Position numbers and translations under genes: made by a program. Below the pieces are notes generated by a model that worked only from the letters and a program-made list of their open reading frames with translations, did no database searches and had not been told where the DNA came from. From positions 1 to 21,287 of the forward strand of contig CALGUD010000017.1 of assembly GCA_937901915.1 (NCBI GenBank): a stretch of DNA of 21,287 nt, given 5' to 3'. This document shows positions 1 through 7,322 of this stretch, piece by piece. The stretch's first letter is position 1. Every line of letters starts with the position of its first letter. The stretch comes from an uncultured Flavobacteriaceae bacterium. Its GTDB lineage: Bacteria; Bacteroidota; Bacteroidia; Flavobacteriales; Flavobacteriaceae.

Positions 1-74
1 TCTATGTTAAGCGGAGTAAGATACCTGATCTCTCCATCTTTTTTTCCTTTTGCTTGTTGTTCGATAGATGACAT
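1..74 (-). CDS. rpsR: 30S ribosomal protein S18, 5' part only
   Basis: This is the N-terminal end of ribosomal protein S18, a primary component of the small-subunit platform that pairs with S6. Reading leftward from the ATG at 74-72 gives MSSIEQQAKGKKDGEIRYLT, followed by PLNI, and then the gene runs off the window edge. The short polar N-terminus and the RYLTPLNI stretch match Bacteroidota S18 proteins. The gene starts 6 nt after the rpsF stop, the usual rpsF-rpsR order, so the two are almost certainly cotranscribed. Roughly 24 codons are visible, so nothing can be said about the rest of the protein. Confidence 0.93.
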   Translation of the reverse strand, partial: MSSIEQQAKGKKDGEIRYLTPLNI

Positions 75-80
75 AACTTC

Positions 81-419
81 TTAAGCTTTATTGGTTAATT
101 TTGCCCTTCTTCTTTCAGCCCAGGAAATTGCATGTTTATCTAACTTCACGGTTAAATAACGCATTACACGCTCGTCGCGCCTGAACTCTACTTCGTAAAG
201 ATCTATTGCCTCTCCGGCAACTTTAAATTCAAACAAGTGATAAAAACCACTTTTTTTGTTTTGTACCGGGTACGCTAATTTTTTAAGGCCCCAATCTTCT
301 TTGGATACAAACTCGGCCCCTTTGGCAATTAAGAAATCTTCGAACTTCTTAACTGTTTCCTTTACCTGGGTTTCAGATAAAACGGGATTAAGAATGAAAA
401 CAGTTTCGTAATGATTCAT
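81..419 (-). CDS. rpsF: 30S ribosomal protein S6
   Basis: Ribosomal protein S6 binds S18 and 16S rRNA in the platform of the 30S subunit. The 112-residue product is close to the normal family length. It opens with NHYETVFILNPVLSE and carries the core stretches WGLKKLAYPVQNKKSGFYH (about residues 43-61) and FRRDERVMRYLTVKLDKH (about 79-96), which are typical of the family and its ferredoxin-like fold. The ATG at 419 is the only sensible start and lies about 29 nt downstream of a near-perfect Bacteroidota promoter. rpsR follows after 6 nt. Nothing is unusual about the gene. Confidence 0.98.
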   Translation of the reverse strand: MNHYETVFILNPVLSETQVKETVKKFEDFLIAKGAEFVSKEDWGLKKLAYPVQNKKSGFYHLFEFKVAGEAIDLYEVEFRRDERVMRYLTVKLDKHAISWAERRRAKLTNKA

Positions 420-447
420 AATATTAATAACTTTATTTTAGAGCGTG

Positions 448-478
448 CAAAAGTAAGTATTAATAATAGAAAAGCAAA
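448..478 (-). promoter_or_regulatory. Promoter of rpsF-rpsR (Bacteroidota type)
   Basis: Read on the minus strand, TTTG at 478-475 is followed by exactly 19 nt and then TACTTTTG at 455-448. This matches the -33 TTG / -7 TAnnTTTG architecture recognised by the primary sigma factor of Bacteroidota. Transcription would start near 441-444, giving a leader of about 22-25 nt before the rpsF ATG. No Shine-Dalgarno sequence is visible in this A/T-rich leader. Confidence 0.75.
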
Positions 479-607
479 TACAAATCACCAACAATTTTAT
501 ATTTTACATTAAAAATAGCTTGTTTAGCAATAAAAAATTGTACAACTACATTTTTTTCACTAAAATTGCCTATTATTTGGTTCCCCCTAATCCTGTACCA
601 TTATAGT

Positions 608-1300
608 ATGAAGATGAATTGTATAATAGTAGATGACTCAACCTTACAAAGAATGTCAGTTTCAAAACTGATAAAAAATCACCCTTCATTAACTTTAGTC
701 GCGGAATACAGCAATGCCATTGAAGCAAAAAACGGCTTGAAGAACGAGCATGTGGATCTAATTTTTTTAGATGTGGAAATGCCAATTGTAAGCGGATTTG
801 ACCTCCTGGAATCTCTTAATGAGCCTCCACAGGTAATTTTAGTTACCGGCAAAGCTGAATATGCTTTAAAAGCTTTTGATTATGATGTAACTGATTATTT
901 ACATAAACCGATAACTGTAGAAAGGTTTGAAGCTTCTGTAAAACGTGCCCTCGAAAAGTTTAAATTAGAAAATACTTCTAAGGATGATGATGAGCACATC
1001 TTTGTTAAGAGTAATTTAAAGAAAAGAAAAGTTTACCTCAATGAAATAAATTGGGTTGAAGCTTTGGGTGATTACATTAAACTTGTAACTGATGAAGCCA
1101 ATATCGTGGTTTTATCTACCATGAAGTCTTTTGAAAATGAGCTTCCTACAGACAGGTTCTTAAGAATTCACAAATCATTTATTGTTAATCTTGCTAAAGT
1201 TGAGAAGTTTAACAGTAAGAATGTTGAGGTAAATGGTAAGCAAATTCCTTTAAGCAGGAACAAAAAACAGGAGTTAGCGGATGCTTTAAGCAACTTCTAA
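608..1300 (+). CDS. LytTR-type two-component response regulator
   Basis: A 230-residue DNA-binding response regulator. The receiver domain occupies about residues 3-120, with the acidic pair D9/D10, the likely phospho-acceptor D55 in LIFLDVEMP, the T80 switch residue in ILVTG, and K100-P101 in YLHKP. A LytTR DNA-binding domain fills about 128-230, with the family stretches WVEALGDYIKL and FLRIHKSFIVNL. The reading frame is open upstream to an ATG at 566, but the receiver domain begins at the ATG at 608 (or at 614, two codons later), so the upstream codons are not used here. No histidine kinase is adjacent, so it is an orphan regulator in this window and its signal and targets are unknown. Its last 4 nt overlap the end of the convergent priA. 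Confidence 0.93.
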   Translation: MKMNCIIVDDSTLQRMSVSKLIKNHPSLTLVAEYSNAIEAKNGLKNEHVDLIFLDVEMPIVSGFDLLESLNEPPQVILVTGKAEYALKAFDYDVTDYLHKPITVERFEASVKRALEKFKLENTSKDDDEHIFVKSNLKKRKVYLNEINWVEALGDYIKLVTDEANIVVLSTMKSFENELPTDRFLRIHKSFIVNLAKVEKFNSKNVEVNGKQIPLSRNKKQELADALSNF

Positions 1301-3774
1301 TAATTATCAACGTTTATAATAACCCGCACACTACGATATTGGGCAATTGCATGAAAGCTTTTGCCTATTTTTTTTATAATCTCTTTTGTAGCTTTCACTG
1401 ATACACCCGGAGGCAATTTAATGAGTACATTCTTTATATATTCGTTTCTCACCCTACCAACAGGGGGAGACTCCGGCCCAAGTACTTCAACATTTAAATT
1501 ACCGGCTGTGGTATAGTTATTAACACTGTTTTTTAAAGCTTTGGCAAACCAGTTTGTTGCTTCATCTGTTTTATTATAATCCCTGTGCTTAAAGGTTAGT
1601 TTTATTAATCTGAAAAATGGCGGATATCTGTATAGTTTTCTTTCATTAAGCTGATCTTTAAACATTTCGTCATATTTATTCATTGATGCCTGTTGCAATA
1701 TCTGATGAAAGGGATTGTATGTCTGTATAATTACCTTACCCCTTTTTTCAGTTCTACCCGCTCTGCCTGCTACCTGCTGGATAAGCTGAAAACTACGTTC
1801 ATGGGCCCTGAAATCCGGATAATTAAGTAAACTATCGGCATTCATAATCCCTACCAGAGTTACATTCCTGAAATCCAGCCCCTTTGTAAGCATTTGTGTT
1901 CCCACTAGAATATCCATTTCCTGTTGTTCAAAGGCGGTGATTATTTTTTCATAGCCGTGTTTTCCTTTTGTAGTATCAGAATCCATACGGCCTGTTTTGG
2001 CTTTCGGAAAAAGGGTTTTCAGTTCTTCTTCTATTTGTTCGGTGCCAAATCCTTTGGTGTCCAGTTCTACACTGCTACATGCCAGGCAACTGTTTTGCAG
2101 TGCCATATTGTATCCGCAGTAATGACACCTTAATTGCTTTTTATACTGATGATACGTTAAACTTACATCGCAATTAGGGCATTGAGGTGAGTGTCCACAG
2201 GTATTGCATTCAACTATTGGTGCATATCCTCTCCTGTTTTGAAAAAGTATAACCTGTTCTCCATTCATCAAGGCTTCTTCAATTTCTTCTATCAACCGTT
2301 CAGAGAAGTGCCCTTTCATTTTTCTTTTTCGGAGCTGTTCCTTTACATCTACCAATTCCATTTCTGGAAGCAGTACATTTCCATAACGCCTGTTTATCTC
2401 TACCAACCCGTATTTATTGATCTTAGTATTGTAATAACTTTCTACCCCCGGGGTTGCAGAACCCAACAAAACTTTTGCATTATGATATTTTGCTAAAACT
2501 ACCGATGCATCCCGTGCGTGATAACGCGGAGCCGGGTCAAACTGTTTAAAGGAAACTTCGTGTTCTTCATCCACAATAATGAGTCCGAGGTTAGAAAATG
2601 GAAGCAAAACAGAGGAGCGTGCTCCAAGGATGATTTGCGCTTTGGATGAATTATTAAGGAGATTGTTCCATACTTCAACTCTTTCATTAACCGAATACCT
2701 GGAATGATAAACACTTACTTTTTCTCCAAAATAATTTTGTAACCGGCTTATTAATTGAGTGGTCAACGCTATTTCCGGAAGCAGGTACAATACTTGCTTA
2801 CTTTCTTTAATTACACTTTCAATAATCTTTACATATACTTCTGTTTTGCCTGAAGAAGTTATTCCGTGCAATAAAGTTACATCCTGCGTTTTAAAACTCT
2901 CAATAATCTCTTTTAATGCTTTTTGTTGATGTTCGTTTAACTCTTTTAAGTTTTCTGTTTCACCACCAAATTGTATCCTATCCGTTTGAATGGAAAATTC
3001 CTCAAAAATATTTTTATCAATGAGGGCTTTTATAACCGCAGGCGAAACTTTACTTTTTTCCTCAAGCTCTTTAACTTTTACGGGTTTTTTAGAGGTAGCT
3101 GAAATAGAGAAAAGAGACAGGACGGCTTCACGCTGCTTTTTAGCCCTGTTCAGTTCGTTTAAAAGTGTGTTAAGGGATTCATCTGTGTTGTAGTTATGAT
3201 GAAGTTTAACATACTTTACAAGCTTGGGCTTGTATTGCTCATAAATTTCTTCTTTAATGCTGATGACATTCTTATCGAGGAGTCTTTTTAATACCGGAAG
3301 AATATTCTTTTGATCGACAATACCTGCAATTTCAAATATTTTTAATACGGGTTGATGTTGAAGTGCTTCAAAAACCAACCATTCATCATCTTTCAAATCA
3401 TTTTCAGAAAAAGAGAGATTGTCAGATTTAGTAATTATAGTTTCACTTTCCAGCAAAAAGGCAGAAGGGACTGCGGCCCTGAAAACTTCTCCCGGGGTAC
3501 ACATGTAATAATCGGCTATCCACAACCAATGCTCCAGTTGTTTTTTAGTCACAACAGGTTTTTCGTCAAGGATTTGATGGATTTCCTTTGCCTCATACAG
3601 AGTAGGCTTTGCAGTGTGAACTTTATATACTAATGCAGTAAATATTTTAGACTTTCCGAAAGGTACCGCTACCCTCATCCCTTGCTTTAAAAAGCCCGCT
3701 TCGGCTTCCGAAACCTGGTAGGTAAAAAGTTTCTCTAAAGGAACTGGAAGTATAACATCTATAAAATGCGGCAT
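1297..3774 (-). CDS. priA: Primosomal replication restart helicase PriA
   Basis: PriA is a 3'-to-5' superfamily-2 helicase that recognises abandoned replication forks and starts reloading of the replicative helicase. The 825-residue product has the N-terminal 3'-end-binding domain (IDVILPVPLEKLFTY at about 5-19), Walker A GITSSGKT at 304-311, Walker B DEEH at 402-405, and GSATPG near 438-443. Eight cysteines for two zinc sites are all present (C523, C526, C532, C535, C550, C553, C563, C566), followed by helicase motifs such as VGTQMLTKGLDF and QVAGRAGR. The start matches the expected N-terminus of the family. A TAAATTTG box ends only 4 nt before the ATG, so the transcript may be nearly leaderless. 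The stop overlaps that of the convergent response regulator. Confidence 0.98.
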   Translation of the reverse strand: MPHFIDVILPVPLEKLFTYQVSEAEAGFLKQGMRVAVPFGKSKIFTALVYKVHTAKPTLYEAKEIHQILDEKPVVTKKQLEHWLWIADYYMCTPGEVFRAAVPSAFLLESETIITKSDNLSFSENDLKDDEWLVFEALQHQPVLKIFEIAGIVDQKNILPVLKRLLDKNVISIKEEIYEQYKPKLVKYVKLHHNYNTDESLNTLLNELNRAKKQREAVLSLFSISATSKKPVKVKELEEKSKVSPAVIKALIDKNIFEEFSIQTDRIQFGGETENLKELNEHQQKALKEIIESFKTQDVTLLHGITSSGKTEVYVKIIESVIKESKQVLYLLPEIALTTQLISRLQNYFGEKVSVYHSRYSVNERVEVWNNLLNNSSKAQIILGARSSVLLPFSNLGLIIVDEEHEVSFKQFDPAPRYHARDASVVLAKYHNAKVLLGSATPGVESYYNTKINKYGLVEINRRYGNVLLPEMELVDVKEQLRKRKMKGHFSERLIEEIEEALMNGEQVILFQNRRGYAPIVECNTCGHSPQCPNCDVSLTYHQYKKQLRCHYCGYNMALQNSCLACSSVELDTKGFGTEQIEEELKTLFPKAKTGRMDSDTTKGKHGYEKIITAFEQQEMDILVGTQMLTKGLDFRNVTLVGIMNADSLLNYPDFRAHERSFQLIQQVAGRAGRTEKRGKVIIQTYNPFHQILQQASMNKYDEMFKDQLNERKLYRYPPFFRLIKLTFKHRDYNKTDEATNWFAKALKNSVNNYTTAGNLNVEVLGPESPPVGRVRNEYIKNVLIKLPPGVSVKATKEIIKKIGKSFHAIAQYRSVRVIINVDNY

Positions 3775-3778
3775 GAAG

Positions 3779-3786
3779 CAAATTTA
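3779..3786 (-). promoter_or_regulatory. Candidate -7 box of priA
   Basis: On the minus strand TAAATTTG fits the Bacteroidota -7 consensus TAnnTTTG and ends 4 nt before the priA ATG. If used, transcription would begin at or within a few bases of the start codon. No matching TTG is seen 19-21 nt upstream, so this is tentative in an AT-rich stretch. Confidence 0.35.
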
Positions 3787-3824
3787 TATAAAATAATTTG
3801 TCGACACTTAAAATAAAGGTTCAT

Positions 3825-4250
3825 TTATTCAACTCTTTTCCACTGTTGGGTTTTATAAAAAAAAGCAATATATCCTCTTACATTTAAAATATCCGGATTG
3901 TCTTCATCTACCCATATTTTACATCTATATTCTTTTCCCTTTCCGGGATGTAAAATTTTACCTGTATAATATTTATCGTCTTCTTTTACTAAATCGGATA
4001 AAATAATCATCCCCATTATGGGCTGATCTTTCCTTTCATCTTCGCATTCAACACAAAGTTTATCTCTCTTTTCTTTTTCGAGAAGATCAATTATTTTCCC
4101 AAAAAATTCATCTTTCTGCTGGTAAACCTTTACTATAGATCGTTCTTTTCCGGTAGAATCATCTATAGTTTTCCATTTACCTGCTATAGTTTGTGAAAAA
4201 GCTGAATTAATAAATGCAATTGTGATGATTAACAGAAATATTTTCTTCAT
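3825..4250 (-). CDS. DUF2147 family secreted protein (copy A)
   Basis: A 141-residue exported protein of the DUF2147 family, whose biochemical role is not established. The signal peptide covers about residues 1-19, with probable cleavage after SAFS or SAFSQ. The mature part starts with IAGKWKTIDDSTGKERSIV. It has a CxxC pair in KLCVECEDE, the block QPIMGMIIL, and the C-terminal signature CKIWVDEDNPDILNVRGYIA, giving a third cysteine. It is a close tandem paralogue of the copy at 4385-4840. It lies 134 nt after that copy and 50 nt before priA on the same strand. Placement in the periplasm or on the cell surface is inferred from the signal peptide. Confidence 0.88.
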   Translation of the reverse strand: MKKIFLLIITIAFINSAFSQTIAGKWKTIDDSTGKERSIVKVYQQKDEFFGKIIDLLEKEKRDKLCVECEDERKDQPIMGMIILSDLVKEDDKYYTGKILHPGKGKEYRCKIWVDEDNPDILNVRGYIAFFYKTQQWKRVE

Positions 4251-4384
4251 AAATAACTTTTTAAAAAAAATTGATTGTAATTTTTAAAATAATGAAGAAT
4301 CACAGAGATCATGAACTCAAAAACATAAAAAAAGGACGATTTATGGTATCCATTAAAAAAATTACGAATACTTTTTGTGAAAAG

Positions 4385-4840
4385 CTACTCTTTTATTCTT
4401 ATCCATTGTTGTGTTCTGTAAAGAAATGCAATATATCCTCTTACATTTAAAATATCCGGATTATTTTCATCTATCCAGATTTTACATGTGTATTCCTTTC
4501 CTCTGCCGGGATCTAAAATGGTGCCTTTATAAACATTATTTTCATTAACCAATTCTTCAAAAATAATCATTCCCATAATTGGTTTATCCTTCTTTTCTCC
4601 TTTGCAACCTTCGCATAAGTTTTTCTTGGCTTCATCATTAATAATATCAATAATCCTACCTGTAGCCATTGAGTCTTCTTCATAAATATGCACAATGGAT
4701 TTTGCTTTCCCGGTATGATCATCAACTGTTTTCCATTTACCAAATATATCCTGAGCAGACATATGAGTGAAGGCAATAAAAAAAACTAACAGAATCAGAC
4801 AATTTTTCGAGGAATTAGTTTTCTTTATTTTGTTCTTCAT
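4385..4840 (-). CDS. DUF2147 family secreted protein (copy B)
   Basis: A 151-residue paralogue of the neighbouring DUF2147 protein. A longer basic N-region (MKNKIKKTNSSKN) precedes a hydrophobic segment and probable cleavage near MSAQ, residues 27-30. The mature part repeats the same plan: FGKWKTVDDHTGKAKSIV, a CxxC pair in NLCEGCKGE, KPIMGMIIF, and CKIWIDENNPDILNVRGYIA. The chosen ATG lies inside the end of the upstream YihY gene, giving a 26-nt out-of-frame overlap. That start is kept because the basic n-region of the signal peptide would otherwise be lost. The overlap suggests translational coupling with the membrane protein. Function is unknown. Confidence 0.87.
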   Translation of the reverse strand: MKNKIKKTNSSKNCLILLVFFIAFTHMSAQDIFGKWKTVDDHTGKAKSIVHIYEEDSMATGRIIDIINDEAKKNLCEGCKGEKKDKPIMGMIIFEELVNENNVYKGTILDPGRGKEYTCKIWIDENNPDILNVRGYIAFLYRTQQWIRIKE

Positions 4841-5813
4841 TTTCGTTAATTATGGTATTAATAATTTTCTTTCTTTTAAAACGGTTTAAAGTTGCATTAA
4901 GTTCAAATCCCAGTAATAAAATATTGCTGTTTAACCAAATAAACACCATTAGGATCAATAACCCTGCCAATGCTCCATATAATTCGCTGTACCTGGCAAA
5001 CTTTTCAACATAAACACCAAATAAATAGGAAGTTGCAATAAATAAAATAGTAGTCATTAACGCTCCCGGCGAAAAAAACTTTGCGTTTTTTCCTTCAGCA
5101 GTTCCAAAATAATAAAGAACTGCAGTAACTACATACGTTAAGAACATAAAAAATAAGAATTTGGTAATTTTAACCCCCAAGGAATCACCTGCATTAATCT
5201 CGTATCCTATTACTTTACTTGCCAACTCGCTTAAGTACTCTATTACATTAATTTCAAAATAAATATAACCTACAGCGGAAAAGATTATTAAAAGAGCCAG
5301 TATTAAACCAACGGCTAAAGCATATAGATATTGCCTGACGAAATGCCTGGTTAATTCTACATGATATGAATTTTCAAAACCGGCAAAAATGGCATTTACA
5401 CCATTCGCAATTAAAAAAATAGAAAGAAAGAAGGTAGAGGAAAGTAAACCGCCACGTTTTTGATTGATCTGGTCATAGATATTCCCAAAATAATCACTGG
5501 TAGCCGTGGGTAAAAAAGACTCCAGGAATGCTAAAAATTCTCTATCAAAATCATCCATTCCCATATATTCTTTGACGAATGGTAAAAGGGTCACTAAAAA
5601 AATCAATAATGGAAAGATGGCCATAAAAAGACTAAAAGCAATAGAACTTGCCCGTGTTGAAATAGCGCCCTTTAAAATGCCTGCTATATACATTTCAAAT
5701 AAATCATACAGCGAAAGGCCTTCAAGTCCGGGGAATTTTAGCTTTTTAAGTAATCTTACTATAACATTGAGAATGGGTATTTTATAGAGTTTTTCTTCTA
5801 CTTCTTCAGACAT
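4815..5813 (-). CDS. YihY/BrkB family inner-membrane protein
   Basis: A 332-residue polytopic membrane protein of the YihY/virulence factor BrkB family, which has often been misannotated as ribonuclease BN. About six hydrophobic helices can be placed near residues 56-80, 124-146, 161-187, 216-237, 249-270 and 280-302. The family features ASSIAFSLFMAIFPLLIF and YGALAGLLILMVFIW are present, and the C-terminal tail is charged. Transport or envelope roles have been proposed for relatives, but the substrate is not settled. The gene begins 1 nt after the nadC stop and its end overlaps the next gene by 26 nt, so nadC, this gene and the DUF2147 copy B look like one transcription unit. Confidence 0.9.
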   Translation of the reverse strand: MSEEVEEKLYKIPILNVIVRLLKKLKFPGLEGLSLYDLFEMYIAGILKGAISTRASSIAFSLFMAIFPLLIFLVTLLPFVKEYMGMDDFDREFLAFLESFLPTATSDYFGNIYDQINQKRGGLLSSTFFLSIFLIANGVNAIFAGFENSYHVELTRHFVRQYLYALAVGLILALLIIFSAVGYIYFEINVIEYLSELASKVIGYEINAGDSLGVKITKFLFFMFLTYVVTAVLYYFGTAEGKNAKFFSPGALMTTILFIATSYLFGVYVEKFARYSELYGALAGLLILMVFIWLNSNILLLGFELNATLNRFKRKKIINTIINENEEQNKEN

Positions 5814-5814
5814 A

Positions 5815-6672
5815 TTATACAGCTTTTAGGCTAAGGTCCATATTGTAAACAGAATGGGTTAATGCACCGGAAGATATATAATTAACTCCACACTCCGCAT
5901 AATTTCTGATTGTTTTTTCATTAATGCCACCTGAAGATTCTGTTAAACATTTACCATTAATGATCTTTACTGCTTTAACTGTATCTTCATAACTAAAATT
6001 GTCAAGTAATATCCTATAAATTCCGTCTGATTCTAATATAGTTTTTACTTCTTCCAAATTCCTGGCTTCAACAATTATCTTTAAATTTTTCTTCTTTTCG
6101 TTTAGGTAGGTCTTTGTTTTATTAATCGCCTTTGTTATTCCACCTGCAAAGTCTATATGGTTATCTTTTAGCATAATCATATCATACAATGCAAAACGGT
6201 GGTTCTCTCCCCCTCCTATTTTTACAGCCCATTTTTCGATCGCCCTTATTCCGGGAGTAGTTTTTCGGGTGTCCAGTATCTTTGCGCCAGTACCTTCCAG
6301 TAAATCAACAAAGTGTCGGGTTTTGGTAGCAATGGCACTCATTCGCTGCATTGCATTTAAAACCAGCCTTTCTGCCTTTAAAATGGCTTGAGAACTACCT
6401 TCAACGTAAAAAGCAATATCCCCCTTTTTGACACTAGCACCATCTTTTATTAATACTTCTATATCCAGACTTTCATCAACATATTTAAAGATCATTTTAG
6501 CAAATTCAATTCCTGCAATAATTCCGCTGTCTTTTACAAGAAGTTTTGCTTTTCCTGTAGATTCGGCAGGAATACAGGCCAGAGAACTGTGATCTCCGTC
6601 GCCAACATCTTCCCTTATCGCATTAGCAATTATAAGTTGTAGTTCCTGCTGAAATTGTTCGTCAGATATCAT
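5815..6672 (-). CDS. nadC: Nicotinate-nucleotide pyrophosphorylase (carboxylating)
   Basis: Quinolinate phosphoribosyltransferase, the cytoplasmic enzyme that converts quinolinate and PRPP to nicotinate mononucleotide, CO2 and pyrophosphate in de novo NAD synthesis. The 285-residue length is normal. Clear motifs are REDVGDGDHSS near residues 20-30, DTRKTTPG at 134-141, GGGENHR at 153-159, and the active-site stretch MLKDNH ending at H172. The C-terminal part has ESSGGINEKTIRNYAECGVN and ISSGALTHS. No nadA or nadB lies in the window. It is divergent from rlmH across a 109-nt gap and appears to be the first gene of the minus-strand run ending at priA. Confidence 0.97.
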   Translation of the reverse strand: MISDEQFQQELQLIIANAIREDVGDGDHSSLACIPAESTGKAKLLVKDSGIIAGIEFAKMIFKYVDESLDIEVLIKDGASVKKGDIAFYVEGSSQAILKAERLVLNAMQRMSAIATKTRHFVDLLEGTGAKILDTRKTTPGIRAIEKWAVKIGGGENHRFALYDMIMLKDNHIDFAGGITKAINKTKTYLNEKKKNLKIIVEARNLEEVKTILESDGIYRILLDNFSYEDTVKAVKIINGKCLTESSGGINEKTIRNYAECGVNYISSGALTHSVYNMDLSLKAV

Positions 6673-6781
6673 ACCGGTTTGTTTTTGTGCTAATTTATTA
6701 AAATAGTTTTTATCTTTAGTGTGAATCGCAGAATGGTTTCATTGTTAGGAAACTCAGAATCATTAAAATTCCAATTTAAAA

Positions 6782-7255
6782 ATGAATATTAAACTCTTAA
6801 CCGTAGGCAAAACAGACAATAACCAGTTAAATGACCTGATTAATGAGTACATAAAAAGGTTAGGATTTTATGTGAATTTTCAGTTTGAAATAATTCCTGA
6901 TATAAAGAATGCAAAAAACTTAACCGAAACCCAACAAAAAGAAAAAGAAGGTGAACTTATTTTAAAAAAAGTACAACCTACCGATATTTTAGTTTTACTG
7001 GATGAACATGGAAAACAGCATACTTCTGTCGAATTTTCGGCATATCTGCAAAAAAGAATGAGTGCAGGTACAAAACAACTGGTATTTGTTATTGGTGGGC
7101 CTTATGGATTTTCAGAGGAAATTTATAAAAAATCGGACGGGAATATATCACTTTCTAAAATGACATTTTCCCACCAAATGATACGCCTATTTTTTATTGA
7201 ACAACTCTACAGAGCCTTCACAATTCTCCGGAATGAGCCTTATCATCATCAATAA
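6782..7255 (+). CDS. rlmH: 23S rRNA pseudouridine-1915 N3-methyltransferase RlmH
   Basis: RlmH is a small SPOUT-class methyltransferase that uses S-adenosylmethionine to methylate pseudouridine 1915 in helix 69 of 23S rRNA. The 157-residue length is standard. The knotted cofactor-binding region is evident in ILVLLDEHGKQHTSVEF (about 69-85), VIGGPYG (103-109), LSKMTFSHQMIR (124-135), FIEQLYRAFTI, and the C-terminal NEPYHH (151-156). The ATG at 6782 matches the family N-terminus (MNIKLLTVGK). It is a single-gene unit between divergent nadC and the convergent GH20 gene. No clear terminator is visible in the 67-nt gap downstream. Confidence 0.98.
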   Translation: MNIKLLTVGKTDNNQLNDLINEYIKRLGFYVNFQFEIIPDIKNAKNLTETQQKEKEGELILKKVQPTDILVLLDEHGKQHTSVEFSAYLQKRMSAGTKQLVFVIGGPYGFSEEIYKKSDGNISLSKMTFSHQMIRLFFIEQLYRAFTILRNEPYHHQ

Positions 7256-7322
7256 AAAAATCCTTTATTCTATTTATATACACTTAAGATCCAGGCACAA
7301 TAAAATTAAAAATAGAGAAAAT

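Noticed and set aside
420..447. S6:S18-binding leader RNA upstream of rpsF
   Set aside because: The predicted leader is only about 22-25 nt and AT-rich, with no room for the known structured motif.
566..607. Upstream in-frame ATG for the response regulator
   Set aside because: The receiver domain begins at the ATG at 608; the upstream codons add a hydrophobic stretch not found in the family and probably overlap the promoter.
7256..7322. Possible terminator between rlmH and the GH20 gene
   Set aside because: Only a 6-bp AT-only inverted repeat (CTATTT/AAATAG) is present, too weak to call.
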